Shown here one piece after another: positions 55,221 to 64,000 of a DNA stretch of 64,000 nucleotides (position 1 is its first letter; the number at the start of each line of letters is the position of its first letter). The DNA lies in assembly GCF_026262505.1 (NCBI RefSeq), contig NC_067203.1, positions 7,440,001-7,504,000 of the forward strand, written 5' to 3'. The notes beneath the pieces were generated by a model. It had not been told where the DNA came from. It ran no database searches and saw only the letters and a program-made list of their open reading frames with translations. The position numbers were made by a program, and so were the translations under genes. This DNA comes from Trichomonas vaginalis G3 (lineage: Eukaryota; Parabasalia; Trichomonadida; Trichomonadidae).

Positions 55221-57496
55221 GGATACCCTTACATTGCGTAGTTAGAAAGAGAATATGATATTGTCATGATTGCTAAAGTTTTAGGCTCCAGAAATGAATA
55301 TACATCAAACTGAAACAATTGATAAATTGAATGAACTTTTGAGAGGTTCTCAAATAAAAAAAATTATCTAATTTTTTACAATATTACTATTATTTTATCC
55401 ACATATGTATATATAGTAATTTGAGAAAACTTTTAGGAAAAAATAAGTTTAATAAAAATCTGAATTTTACTTGTTGTGGGATTGTTATTAATTGACACTC
55501 CAGACGTATTACTAATAGTTATGCGTATGCAATTAAGGTATTTCTGATGGACAAAATGTGAGATTTATATCAGATAATTCATTTCTACTATTAAGTTATT
55601 CATTTATGAGTTTGCACTTATTCGCACTAAATAAATAACTATTAAAAATTGTTTTAATTAATTGACACCATATAATAGAGTGAATTTTGTTTGATCAAAC
55701 AACAATAGATGATAGATATAAAGCCAAGAAACTTGCTATTAATATGCTCTACTTGCTATTTCAATGTAAGTATGATATTTTCTAAATGTTTCGTTCAGAT
55801 AACTTAGATATATTAGTCAAAATTTGAAATTTTAATAGCACATATATTAAAAATAATTATTATTCATAAAAGATTAATGAAATAGTAAAAAAATCAATCA
55901 AATTATAAAAATACAACATTTAGAAGAATTCTTATTATCCTTCAAAAAGTCAGTATTTCTGCTGTAATTTTCTACAACATTGTAGTTATTGCACTTTGTC
56001 TATGGATTTGTATATATGTTATATATAAATTATATATCTAAACTGCCCATAAGTGCAATTTTTATATAATTTGTTTATTTCTTTAACAATTTCATATGAA
56101 ATATGCTTTTTTAAGCGTATCAAAGCTGTGTTCTTAATGTGCATGGATATATCAAGAAAAATGTCGAAAAAAAATGTGAATTCACAAATTCACTGAATTT
56201 TCACCGTTTTTTGAATTTTGCTACAGCACTAATATTAAATAATACTAAAAATCTTCTGTCTTTGTAAAAGAATAAATTCTGACAAAAAGTGCTCGTTTAA
56301 ATTTAATGATCATCTGTATGACTAAGTGGTAAAAAGTGTTTATGACCAAAAAAGGGTTACATGCTTAGTCTATTTTTCTGACAGGATACTCTAGATTTAC
56401 ATGATCTCTATTTCATATCTCCGTTTTTAGATTCTTCGACAGATTTTATGATAGAAAACCAAGATTAACAAATTTCCGGCATGTTAATGAAGAAATCTGC
56501 CGCTACCCTCAATATTATTTCAATAATCAGTATCGTTTCTCTTACAATTTATTTTTTTCTCAATAATTTAACAAGAAATAACAATACACATTTGGTTTTA
56601 CGTATAAAAGCTAAGTGTCGAACTTAATCAACTTTACTTACTTAGCAAATGAATATTTTTGTGGTTGCGAGTTCTGAATGCTGAAGTTTTAGATTTCTCT
56701 ATAAATGATATCATTGCACTTACAATGTTGTTCCAGCCTATCGCATAAATCATAGAAAATCCAAAAAAAAAAAATAATATAAAGAAAATTCATGTCATGA
56801 AGTTCAAAAATACCGTGTAACATTAAAATTTGTTATGCATAATACATTTTAGCTATTATTGATTTTTTTTTAATTTTCGAGAAATTGAATGGTGAGTCCG
56901 ATAGAGAAATTTTTAAAAATCCTAGTGCCTCATAGAAGTAATTTCCCTCGTCTCCCATACTTCCAAATGTATGCATATGACATAAACTTTTATGCATTAC
57001 ACAAGTGGCCAATAAGATCTATAGAGTAAAAAATTAGAAATTTAATTTTTTTATATGATAGTTATATTTCAGATTTGCGAGCGTAACTTTTTTCTCCATG
57101 GCATACTTGTTTTAAGAGCAAATGATCAAAATCGTCCTTCAATTATTGAAGGAGCTGATATCTTTTGAAAATTGAATTGAAAGGGTATTCAATTTTCAAA
57201 TTTCCTCTCAATTTTGGAAACATATCAACTCTATGAATTAACAATTATGTGCCTTCACAGTTTATCAGTCATATAAGGTGCTTATAAAGAAAAAAGTTAC
57301 GCTCGCAAAATATGTTTTTATATAGATTTCACATAAAATAATTATGTAATTTCTAAAAAGAATATTTTTGTTCTTGAATATTAAAGTATATTGTAGTTTA
57401 AAAAGTTTTAAATATGTTGCTAAAATTTCAGGTTTATAGCTCATGTCTAGCATGACTTCTTCGTATGCGCAAAAAATCTGACACGTAAGGGTATCC
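55221..57496. mobile_element. TTAA-flanked non-coding transposon inside the Polinton
   Basis: 2276 bp bounded by a 12-bp inverted repeat GGATACCCTTAC / GTAAGGGTATCC (55221-55232 and 57485-57496). It is flanked on both sides by TTAA (55217-55220 and 57497-57500), the target duplication typical of piggyBac-type elements. The interior is very A+T-rich with no ORF that looks coding, so it is a non-autonomous copy. It interrupts a Polinton gene and is therefore younger than the Polinton copy's formation. The TIR does not start CCC as classic piggyBac ends do, so the family is open. Confidence 0.75.
57073..57314. repeat. Inverted repeat nested in the TTAA element
   Basis: TTGCGAGCGTAACTTTTTTC at about 57073 has its near-exact inverse at about 57290-57312, enclosing about 200 bp. 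It may be a nested MITE or a stem structure. Confidence 0.55.
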
Positions 57497-57727
57497 TTAA
57501 TTCCCAAATTTTTGAATTTTTGATTAATTTACCATCAAATGCAAAAGCAATAGGTTTAATATTAAACTTACCTTTATAAAATAAACTTTGTACGCAATCA
57601 TCAAAATAAACGTCTACTTGTTTAACCTGGGTGAGAATTGGTGAAAGTTTATCCATTAATTGATTCACAGTCACGAATTTTGATTCACTCATTTCTTACG
57701 AATTAAAAAAATAAATTATTCAAAAAT

Positions 57728-58425
57728 GTAAGACATGAATTTTTAAAGTTTATTTTTTATTCATGAAAATAATTATTTCTAATTTCTTTTACTCTCTCGT
57801 ATATACTAGATTTAAAGAATTCAGAACAATTCCCATAATCTCCTAAATGTTTTCTTATCTTATTGGTTTTCCATTCATTATATGAAACTGTATAAACTTT
57901 ATCTTTATCTTTGCATCTTTCATCACTTCCAATATATTTATATTTCAATTTTGATTTATTGGTTTCATATTCATTAACGTTTAATAATTCACAGTCTTCC
58001 TTTTTAAATATATGTTTTATGTATTCAGGATTAACAATTCTATAATATTGCTTCCCTTTAAATCTTTGAATATAAACAGGAACACCATCCTCTAAAATTC
58101 GATAATCTATTTTATCTGGTTTTACTTGTTGGGTCATTTATGTAAGAATAAAAAAATAAATTATTTTAAAAATAACTTTAATTTTTTAATGGTTTATAAA
58201 TAAATATATTTTTATTTTTTATTTCATTATGTATGGGCTGAGTGTAAATGTCTTACAATTTTGAAAATTTTTTAAATCTTGATTTATTCAAAAACGTAAG
58301 AATAAAAACCGTAAGAATCATACATTTTTTACTTCATATGTTAAAAAATGATACAAAATCGCTCGATATTGTATGAATTCTTACGTTTACAAAAAAAGTC
58401 ACAAAACCCATCATATCCTACTACT
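57728..58425 (-). repeat. Polinton right terminal inverted repeat
   Basis: About 698 bp, the inverse of 41081-41779 with one A-run length difference. Confidence 0.95.
57757..58137 (-). CDS. Polinton terminal-repeat protein, right copy
   Basis: A 126-residue protein identical to the one encoded at 41370-41750, by virtue of lying within the TIR. It is read inward, as on the left. Confidence 0.7.
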   Translation of the reverse strand: MTQQVKPDKIDYRILEDGVPVYIQRFKGKQYYRIVNPEYIKHIFKKEDCELLNVNEYETNKSKLKYKYIGSDERCKDKDKVYTVSYNEWKTNKIRKHLGDYGNCSEFFKSSIYERVKEIRNNYFHE

Positions 58426-58523
58426 ATAAAATCAAATTATGGAAAATAATGTTTTCGTGGTAAATTAATTAATAATCAAATAAAACGAGAGTAAATTTGT
58501 GTCAAAACTGTTTGTATTTCGAA

Positions 58524-59294
58524 TTATTTGGATGGAGGGAAAATTTTCTTTGCAAAATCTTGTACAATCTTGATATACTCTTGTTTATGATCATGATATA
58601 GCATAACATGATCGGAATCTTCCCAAAACTTTGCTTCTACATTAGCTCCTGCTTTTCTTGCATTTTCTATGTATCTAACTACATCTTCATGCTTTATAAT
58701 GTAATCTTTAGTTGATGATAAGCTTAACTGTGGGCATGTTGGAGGATTTGCGTAAGCAGAACTAATTTTATATTGAGCTCTCGCGTTATGATTCTTTGAT
58801 AGATTCAAAAATAGATTAAATGGTGGAATTAATACTGCAGACAATGCATTTGCCAAAAATGGTGACTTAGGGAAAATTGATTTTGCAAATGCTTTATGAT
58901 AGATGTTTTTAGGCGATGTTCCTGGTGATGAATCCCATACTATAGCTTTAACGTTGATATTTGGCTTGTAGTGAATGCAATCTGGTTCCATTAATGAATC
59001 GAGAAAAGATGAAGCGCCGTTTAATGAAAATATATGGCACAAAACATCTCTATTTTTGGCAGCTTCGTACATTTCTTCAAATTTTTTATGGTCATCTTTG
59101 AGATTTAAAATGGACATATAAGATTGAACCATTGACTTGTATTCTAATCCTATTCCATTGTAAATTTTCTTAAACGAGTTCATATGGTATGGTTTTGCAC
59201 CTAACCAACCAAATGCTAACACTAAGGGTTTACGAGATGCGATCATTGACACTTTTCCCAAAAAATTTTGTTCAAAATTTTGATAAAATCTCAT
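58524..59294 (-). CDS. TMEM53/DUF829-family alpha/beta hydrolase
   Basis: 256 residues. The block KPLVLAFGWLGAKPYHMNSFKKIYNGIGLEY (about 22-53) is the family's opening signature (GWxGA...Y...G). It is followed by CHIFSLNGASSF (nucleophile-elbow region), VKAIVWDSSPGT (strand with Asp), and a C-terminal KFWEDSDHVMLYHDHKQEY with the His-Val block that closes the triad in this family. The usual GxSxG is replaced by LNGAS, as is common in DUF829 proteins. The likely first Met is MRFYQNF; a second at MIASRKP is possible. A TCACA Initiator-like word lies 10 nt upstream. Cellular role unknown; related proteins are membrane-associated hydrolases. The gene is intact, 93 bp from the Polinton's right target duplication. 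Confidence 0.75.
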   Translation of the reverse strand: MRFYQNFEQNFLGKVSMIASRKPLVLAFGWLGAKPYHMNSFKKIYNGIGLEYKSMVQSYMSILNLKDDHKKFEEMYEAAKNRDVLCHIFSLNGASSFLDSLMEPDCIHYKPNINVKAIVWDSSPGTSPKNIYHKAFAKSIFPKSPFLANALSAVLIPPFNLFLNLSKNHNARAQYKISSAYANPPTCPQLSLSSTKDYIIKHEDVVRYIENARKAGANVEAKFWEDSDHVMLYHDHKQEYIKIVQDFAKKIFPPSK

Positions 59295-60503
59295 GTTGGT
59301 GTGATGGTATCCTTATGTGTTTATTAGTTTCTATATTAAAGTCAATGTAGTGATCCTAATAGAGAGGAACTGCTTCGGCAACAAAGATATCAATAAAAAT
59401 ATTGCCCATTATGCTCGGAATGCGGAGCGTAGTAATAGTATGTATAGACTTATAAAATGGCTTGGGTTATTCTCGCGATATCTTATCAGATATTAAAATA
59501 TTTATAAAATGCTTACAAATGAAGTAATTTTATTGTGTTATGAAATTTAGGTGAAAATATCGCTCAAGAAAAGCAAAATTCGATGTTAAGAAAGTAAATT
59601 TTTATTATTTAGGTTGCTTTAAGGAATTCTTTTTGAGGAAACACTTTTTTCGTTTTTCTTCTATGTTTGCTTTTAAAATATACATCTATTATGATTTGAG
59701 ATAAAAAAAAAATTGGGAATATGATAAATAAATCGTTAGATCTTTGATTCTATTAATCATTCATTCTTACGATAGTAATAATAGCTGTATATGATAGTTG
59801 GATTATTGTTAATTTGCGCTTTATGTTTATAAGTTTCAGTAGCTAATTATAATATGTTCGAGTATATTAGAATTCAATGATACGTAGTGTAATTAGAGGT
59901 AAACAATTGATATTAAATGATTGATGAAAATTGATATCAATATTGAAAATGGTCGCCTCGTTTTTGACTGAAATCTATTGCTTTGGACATTGGGATTAAA
60001 GTTGCCTTTGGTTATTTTTTCCAAATTTTTTTGATTTTGAAAAATGCCTCAGCAACTTCTTAGAAAATACTTATGTTTTTATAATTTTCGAAATATTTTT
60101 GAAAAAATGAGGTTAAAAAACTTGAAGATAAAAAATTAATAGGGAAATAAAGAAATTTTCTTGTATTCTAAATCGACAGATGCTTTTTGTTTTAGTTATT
60201 CTATAATATTTTTCATAAAATAAGTCAATTATATAACAAAATAGCATAATAATTTTTAAATGTTTTTAAAAAAACACGTTTCTTTCCAATAGTTTAATCG
60301 ATTCATAGTTCCCTATGATGTGCAACTACAAAACCATTTTTGTGGATAAGACCCAAATTTGAAGTAGATTTTAACATAAAAGAAGAATTGAATATTGTCA
60401 TATATACACCCTAGTAGCTTGATCTATACTCATGCATATAGTAAAAGCTATTAATCTAGAAGTCTGATCAATATGTAAGAAAAGAACATTTTTATAAAAA
60501 AAA
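59295..60503. other. 1.2-kb intergenic stretch with an ankyrin remnant at its left
   Basis: Apart from the fragment at 59340-59496 I see no coding sequence. The right part carries the promoter of the glycosyltransferase gene. Confidence 0.45.
59340..59496 (+). pseudogene. Ankyrin-protein C-terminus remnant
   Basis: The frame ending at TAA 59494 reads GNKDINKNIAHYARNAERSN and ends KWLGLFSRYLIRY. This matches the form of a last ankyrin repeat (KDINxxIAHYAxxxxSxx). No upstream repeats and no start are present, so it is a fragment. Confidence 0.4.
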
Positions 60504-61487
60504 ATGCGAATGAAAAAGATGCAACGAATTCGTAGACCATCCAAGTTTACGTATTTTGTTATTCTTATAGGTCTTCTTGTTCAACCTCTAAAGTTTCTAT
60601 TCCCAACAGAAATTAGGGCAGCTATCACTTATAAACCATCGATTTTCTTCGGATTTGTCTCGACAGGAAATCCAAAGCGCGTTAATTTTGTTTATAACAA
60701 TTGGCTTCATAAGCTTCAACCCCCACATAACTATGCATTTATATCAAAGAACCCAAATAAATCAAAATTAAATTTCATTTTGCCATACCATAAATATATT
60801 GTATATGCTGGTAATTCCAGCAGCTGGCCACAACAAAATATCGATCGTGCAGCCAAAAGAATGACCGGTTTAGAATATTTTCTTTATAATACGACTAATG
60901 ATTACTACTGGTCACTTACAGATGATGTACCTATTGACATTGACAATATGGAACATATTCTTAAGCATTTGCAGCAAAATTATCTACCTTTGAACGAATC
61001 TGTTTTTATTGGCCACAGTCTACAAGGATGGTTTATTCAAGGTGGCACAGGATTCTTGCTATCAAGATACGGAGCAAAGTTGATTATAGATCATGGCGTA
61101 GATTGGGTGAAAAATATTACAGTCGAAGATGATAAAGCAACACTTGAATTCAGACCATGGTTAGGAGTTTCTAAGAGAGATACTTACTCAAGCCTTATGT
61201 TTGGCGAAGAACCGTATGCTTTCAACCATTCTGAATTTTGGAATGATAAATTACCAAAATGTAAGAGAAATCATCCAAAAAGATGCAGTGAAAATTATAA
61301 GATAACAGATCTTCACGCCCTTCATACTCGTTTCATGGACGCAGCTGTTGCAATGGAGAATTTGAAACAAGCAAAGAAAATAGCAACAGATCTATACTTC
61401 TATTATTGTTACATGGACTTATACCTCTGTAAAGGTGAACCATATAATAGGGAATTCGATTGCCCTGTAAGAAGACTTTACGTCTAA
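60504..61487 (+). CDS. Fringe/C1GALT-like beta-3-glycosyltransferase (GT31 type)
   Basis: A 327-residue type II membrane protein with a basic cytosolic N-terminus (MRMKKMQRIRRPSK), a signal-anchor at about 15-34 and a lumenal domain. The catalytic region has YYWSLTDDVPIDIDNM (134-149), where TDDV stands for the family's metal-binding DDD/DxD. This is followed by VFIGHS...WFIQGGTGFLLSRYGA (167-191), the acceptor-loop GGAG equivalent. HALHTRFM comes later, and Cys-rich pairs lie at the C-terminus. By analogy it adds a beta-linked sugar in the Golgi; donor and acceptor are unknown. The gene is intact, in single-gene orientation with no operon. Confidence 0.7.
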   Translation: MRMKKMQRIRRPSKFTYFVILIGLLVQPLKFLFPTEIRAAITYKPSIFFGFVSTGNPKRVNFVYNNWLHKLQPPHNYAFISKNPNKSKLNFILPYHKYIVYAGNSSSWPQQNIDRAAKRMTGLEYFLYNTTNDYYWSLTDDVPIDIDNMEHILKHLQQNYLPLNESVFIGHSLQGWFIQGGTGFLLSRYGAKLIIDHGVDWVKNITVEDDKATLEFRPWLGVSKRDTYSSLMFGEEPYAFNHSEFWNDKLPKCKRNHPKRCSENYKITDLHALHTRFMDAAVAMENLKQAKKIATDLYFYYCYMDLYLCKGEPYNREFDCPVRRLYV

Positions 61488-61596
61488 TTTTATATTATTG
61501 TTTTTTTAGTTATAAAGATATTCTTTCCTTAAATTATCTGTTCAGTAGCATTTTCTTGATATTGTAGAATGAATTTTAGTAAAGATATAGCCAGGT

Positions 61597-61860
61597 TTAA
61601 CAGGGGAAAAGAATTTCTACTATTTCTTTGCAATTATTCGAGTTTTCTATATTAAAAGGTATATTCTTATCTTCATTTTTAGCATTGATGTCAACATCAA
61701 TTGAAATACGGATTTCTACTGCTTCTGAGCAATTGCAGTGGGTTGCTATATAAAGAGGGGTACATCCATATTTAAATTTAGCATTACAGATGTTTAATAT
61801 TGTTCCCGACTGTTATATGAAGAGGAGTACATCCGTCTTCTTTTTTTAACATTGAGATTA
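61597..61860 (-). pseudogene. Ankyrin-repeat gene fragment
   Basis: The minus-strand frame reads NAKFKYGCTPLYIATHCNCSEAVEIRISIDVDINAKNEDKNIPFN and ends EIVEILFPC-stop at 61597. A preceding repeat (KEDGCTPLHITVGNNI) lies in another frame, so there is at least one frameshift. No start codon. It is clearly more diverged than the 35.7-39.6 kb gene and decayed. Confidence 0.65.
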
Positions 61861-62232
61861 TAATAGAACTATAAATTAAAAAAAAAATTTGAAATTCAAA
61901 ATTAAATTTTATGAATTCAAACAAAATATTATGTAATTGGTTTCGAATTGTGTTGGATTATGGTAAGTATTTGTTGAGTACTTAAATAGTTCAATACAAA
62001 AAAAAAATCTTCGGAATTTGGATGATTTTTGGTTTTGTAGTTGTAACAGCGATAAAACAAGAAATGTGTAATGTTTTCTAAGTAATATTATGAAAAGCAA
62101 TTTAAATATGCACGTTTTGGAAATCAATTCGATTTTTTTTTGTGAAATATTTCAAGTTAAAGCTTTCTCTAGAAGGTATTTTTGTTTCTGATTAGTATGA
62201 TCTGATTCAGTGGTTGTTAATATAAAATAAAA
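61861..62232. other. Intergenic spacer, no gene seen
   Basis: A+T-rich. The 72-residue ORF inside it lacks any feature of a real gene. Confidence 0.5.
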
Positions 62233-62697
62233 TTACCAACCATACATTTGCCTAGAATTAACTCTGGCGCGTGTAATATGCTTTGCCATTGCTTCAGCCT
62301 CTCCTCGGGAAGCAATATCTATTGCGGAAAGATAAGTAAGTTGAGATTTGTATCTTTGTCTACCAACACCATTAAAAACACTTTTATCTCGGATAATCAT
62401 GTTTTCTGTTGCAAGTTGTTGGTTCATTTGATGATAAATTTCGGCATTTACTTCAATGATTTCATCTGTTTTTGTATATTGACTTTGAACTTCTGTTCCA
62501 AGTGTTGGTTGAATTACTTTGACTGGTTCGGGAGGAGCTGGCATTTTAACTCTATTTTTTGGCAATGGTAGGGCAAATTCGTTTTTATTTGAATTATCAA
62601 TGGGAGTAAACACTTCTTGACTGGTAAGTGGCTTTGATGGATCGAAATCTTCAAATCCTTCAAATTCATTTCCATCTGAATCATATGAAATTATCAT
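62233..62697 (-). CDS. PRCC-family nuclear protein
   Basis: 154 residues. The hydrophilic N-terminal half is Pro-rich (ALPLPKNRVKMPAPPEPVKV). A conserved C-terminal part has DEIIEVNAEIYHQ, where PRCC has EINFVDVNADDQ. GRQRYKSQLTYLSAIDIASR then aligns with the PRCC segment KQRRKHQITYLAHQAKAR, and the end RVNSRQMYGW aligns with the terminal QTQAKYGF. PRCC proteins are nuclear, linked with splicing and the MAD2B checkpoint in animals. The human protein is about 490 residues, so this is a compact form. The call rests on the C-terminal signature, which is distinctive. Confidence 0.7.
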   Translation of the reverse strand: MIISYDSDGNEFEGFEDFDPSKPLTSQEVFTPIDNSNKNEFALPLPKNRVKMPAPPEPVKVIQPTLGTEVQSQYTKTDEIIEVNAEIYHQMNQQLATENMIIRDKSVFNGVGRQRYKSQLTYLSAIDIASRGEAEAMAKHITRARVNSRQMYGW

Positions 62698-63358
62698 AAA
62701 TGTGTAATTTTGTCACTTTTATGTTGATATTTCCAAATTGCTTCCATGTCTTATAACTGTTTTATCTATCACAAAGTATGAAGAATATGTAGAATCCTCA
62801 AAATACCAGTGGAATCCTCGTGATATGTCTTTCAATAATGAACTTTATTCAATTTTTTTATTTTCTGTAGCCGATCATAGTTTTAATGAGCGGATATAGT
62901 TCACATTTTTATGCGCATTTAAAAAAAGATATGTTATGCAATGCTAAATTTATCAATAGTTATTAGATTATTTTTGAAATTTGATGAAGGCTATAGAGAT
63001 AAAATAACATACTAATAATAAAAATGTCGAAGACAACACAATTTTCATACATAAACTTATAATAGGTTAAGTTGAAGCGCGATATTGACAAATATTCCAA
63101 CAATTGAGATCCCAATAAATGTGTTGTGAAATCTTAATATAATTAAAGGAAAGAATAAATTTATTATTCAAAAATAGTTAGGAAGTATCTCTTATGAGGT
63201 GTCTGGAGAATGTAATTCATTAATTTAGCGAAATAAACAGAGTCATTAATTGGGGCGACATCGAGATTTCCTCTATAGAAGTTAAAACATTAAAATTTTG
63301 AATAAACAATAATAATAAAAAAAATTTATAAAAATTCTAAAAAAAAAAGAAATAGATT
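62698..63358. other. Intergenic spacer, no gene seen
   Basis: A+T-rich sequence between two minus-strand genes; no ORF, RNA gene or repeat supported. Confidence 0.5.
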
Positions 63359-64000
63359 CTAATGTTTGCTTATTCTATAGCTATTCTGGAGACCACCATG
63401 AGGAATTATATATTCTCTTTCCACGAGTTTGTTCAAGCATTTCTCGATATCTTCCCTTGGAGGATCAAATTTCGGTCTTAAAACATTGTAAACTGCTTCA
63501 ACTATCTCATCAACTGTTGCAGATCTCCTTGATTTGAGGAATTTGTAGGTAGCTGCCTCAATTTGGTCGTTACAGTTGTTGAAATGAACACTTTCAACAG
63601 TTCTCTTGGGAATCTCTGTTGATTCATCCTGTAGACCAATTGTGTCCTTTGGTGGGCCAAGGAAAACGAAGCTATCTCCCTTTTGTTCGATGATCTTTGA
63701 ATCAATAAGAGATTTCATGGCAACTTTGAGGTCGCTGTCGAAACTTGAGTCGGAATCATTACTCTTCAGCTGGTCCTTGAGCTCTTGGAATGTTATTCCG
63801 CCTTGTTCAAGTATCAAATGGACAATACAAGCGTGAAGAAGTCCGAGAACGAAGGTTGTAGTGCCATTTGAGAATTCTATGCTGGAACAGTTATCTGTGG
63901 GATTGATTACTTTGAACTTGGAATCAAAATCTGATTGAGCCAAGGCAGTTTTGAACAAATAATCGAAAAATTTCGGAAGTGTGTAGTTAATCTTCTTCAA
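63359..64000 (-). CDS. Cullin, C-terminal part (N-terminus beyond the right edge)
   Basis: 213 visible residues, open to the right edge. They comprise the cullin-homology C-terminal region and the winged-helix neddylation domain. The latter is NDQIEAATYKFLKSRRSATVDEIVEAVYNVLRPKFDPPREDIEKCLNKLVEREYI by position about 145-198, matching the cullin pattern IxAAIxRIMKxRK...LxxEVxxQLxxRFxPxxxxIKKxIExLIEREY. The predicted NEDD8-acceptor Lys is visible residue 156 (bases 63533-63535). The usual terminal Y-x-YLA is here NSYRISKH. As a scaffold of a cullin-RING ubiquitin ligase it binds RBX1 upstream in this C-terminal region. Which cullin it is cannot be told from this part. Confidence 0.85.
   Translation of the reverse strand: MKKINYTLPKFFDYLFKTALAQSDFDSKFKVINPTDNCSSIEFSNGTTTFVLGLLHACIVHLILEQGGITFQELKDQLKSNDSDSSFDSDLKVAMKSLIDSKIIEQKGDSFVFLGPPKDTIGLQDESTEIPKRTVESVHFNNCNDQIEAATYKFLKSRRSATVDEIVEAVYNVLRPKFDPPREDIEKCLNKLVEREYIIPHGGLQNSYRISKH

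Larger units (their letters stand above)
54939..57692 (-). pseudogene. Polinton gene interrupted by an inserted element
   Basis: A minus-strand gene with its start near 57692 (MSESKFVTVNQLMDKLSPIL) and its 3' part at 54939-55216, ending in an acidic tail (NGNDEEEFDEFNIEL). It is split by the TTAA-flanked element at 55221-57496. Function not recognised. Confidence 0.6.
41081..58425. mobile_element. Maverick/Polinton element, broken
   Basis: A 17345-bp element with long inverted repeats and a 6-bp target duplication ATAAAA (41075-41080 and 58426-58431). Its ends are AGTAGTAGGATATGATGGG and its inverse. Parts seen are a terminal-repeat gene in two copies, retroviral-type integrase, phage-tail-like fibre, packaging ATPase, double-jelly-roll major capsid, two small amphipathic proteins and several unassigned ORFs. 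I found no DNA polymerase B and no clear protease. It is broken in roughly ten places and carries a 2.28-kb inserted element. The TIRs differ by only one homopolymer base, so the insertion is young. It lies between two intact host genes and disrupts neither. Mavericks are abundant in T. vaginalis, which fits the host. Confidence 0.95.

Noticed and set aside
57265-57507. 80-residue minus-strand ORF at the right end of the TTAA element
   Set aside because: It crosses the element boundary and is an accidental reading of its A+T-rich interior.

Overview
The window is about 70% A+T eukaryotic DNA and most likely comes from a parabasalid (trichomonad), probably a Tritrichomonas-like genome. The evidence is as follows. 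No introns are visible. Genes are short-spaced with very short leaders, and two starts carry a TCAYTT-type Initiator 9-17 nt upstream. There is a DUF3447/ankyrin protein of trichomonad type, a mariner like T. vaginalis Tvmar, a MULE-type transposase gene and a Maverick/Polinton. The species is inference.

Layout. 1-15.8 kb: an unrecognised large protein running off the left edge, a small Vma22/CCDC115-like V-ATPase assembly factor, a 9.6-kb giant surface-protein gene now carrying two in-frame stops and one frameshift, a small orphan, and a membrane-anchored protein resembling DNase I-type phosphoesterases. 15.8-29.4 kb: a repeat-rich, gene-poor tract. It holds two inverted copies of a roughly 450-bp dispersed repeat, a GC-rich hairpin, two 52/53-bp minisatellites, a decayed MULE transposase gene flanked by inverted copies of one minisatellite, about 4 kb of 24-bp satellite with a 695-bp higher-order period, and a 5'-truncated C2-domain fragment. 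29.8-40.9 kb: a long coiled-coil protein, a GlmM/phosphomannomutase-type enzyme, an ankyrin gene split by a 1306-bp mariner, and an NTF2-like protein with a Lys/Glu/Pro tail.

41081-58425 is a complete-ended Polinton of 17345 bp. It has ATAAAA target duplications, TIRs of about 698 bp that differ by a single homopolymer length, integrase, fibre-like protein, packaging ATPase, double-jelly-roll capsid, paired amphipathic peptides and many small ORFs. It is broken (roughly ten breaks) and no DNA polymerase B was found. A TTAA-flanked 2.28-kb element sits inside it. 58.5-64 kb returns to host genes: a TMEM53/DUF829 hydrolase, a Fringe-like Golgi glycosyltransferase, ankyrin remnants, a PRCC-family protein and the C-terminus of a cullin.

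The host genes look like unrelated single transcription units on both strands rather than an operon. The least explained signals are the short GC-rich hairpins scattered in the Polinton ORFs (with a similar one at 17587), the TAAATG-centred start context of the Polinton genes, the 20-nt block shared by its integrase and fibre genes, and the minisatellite-built inverted ends around the MULE gene.
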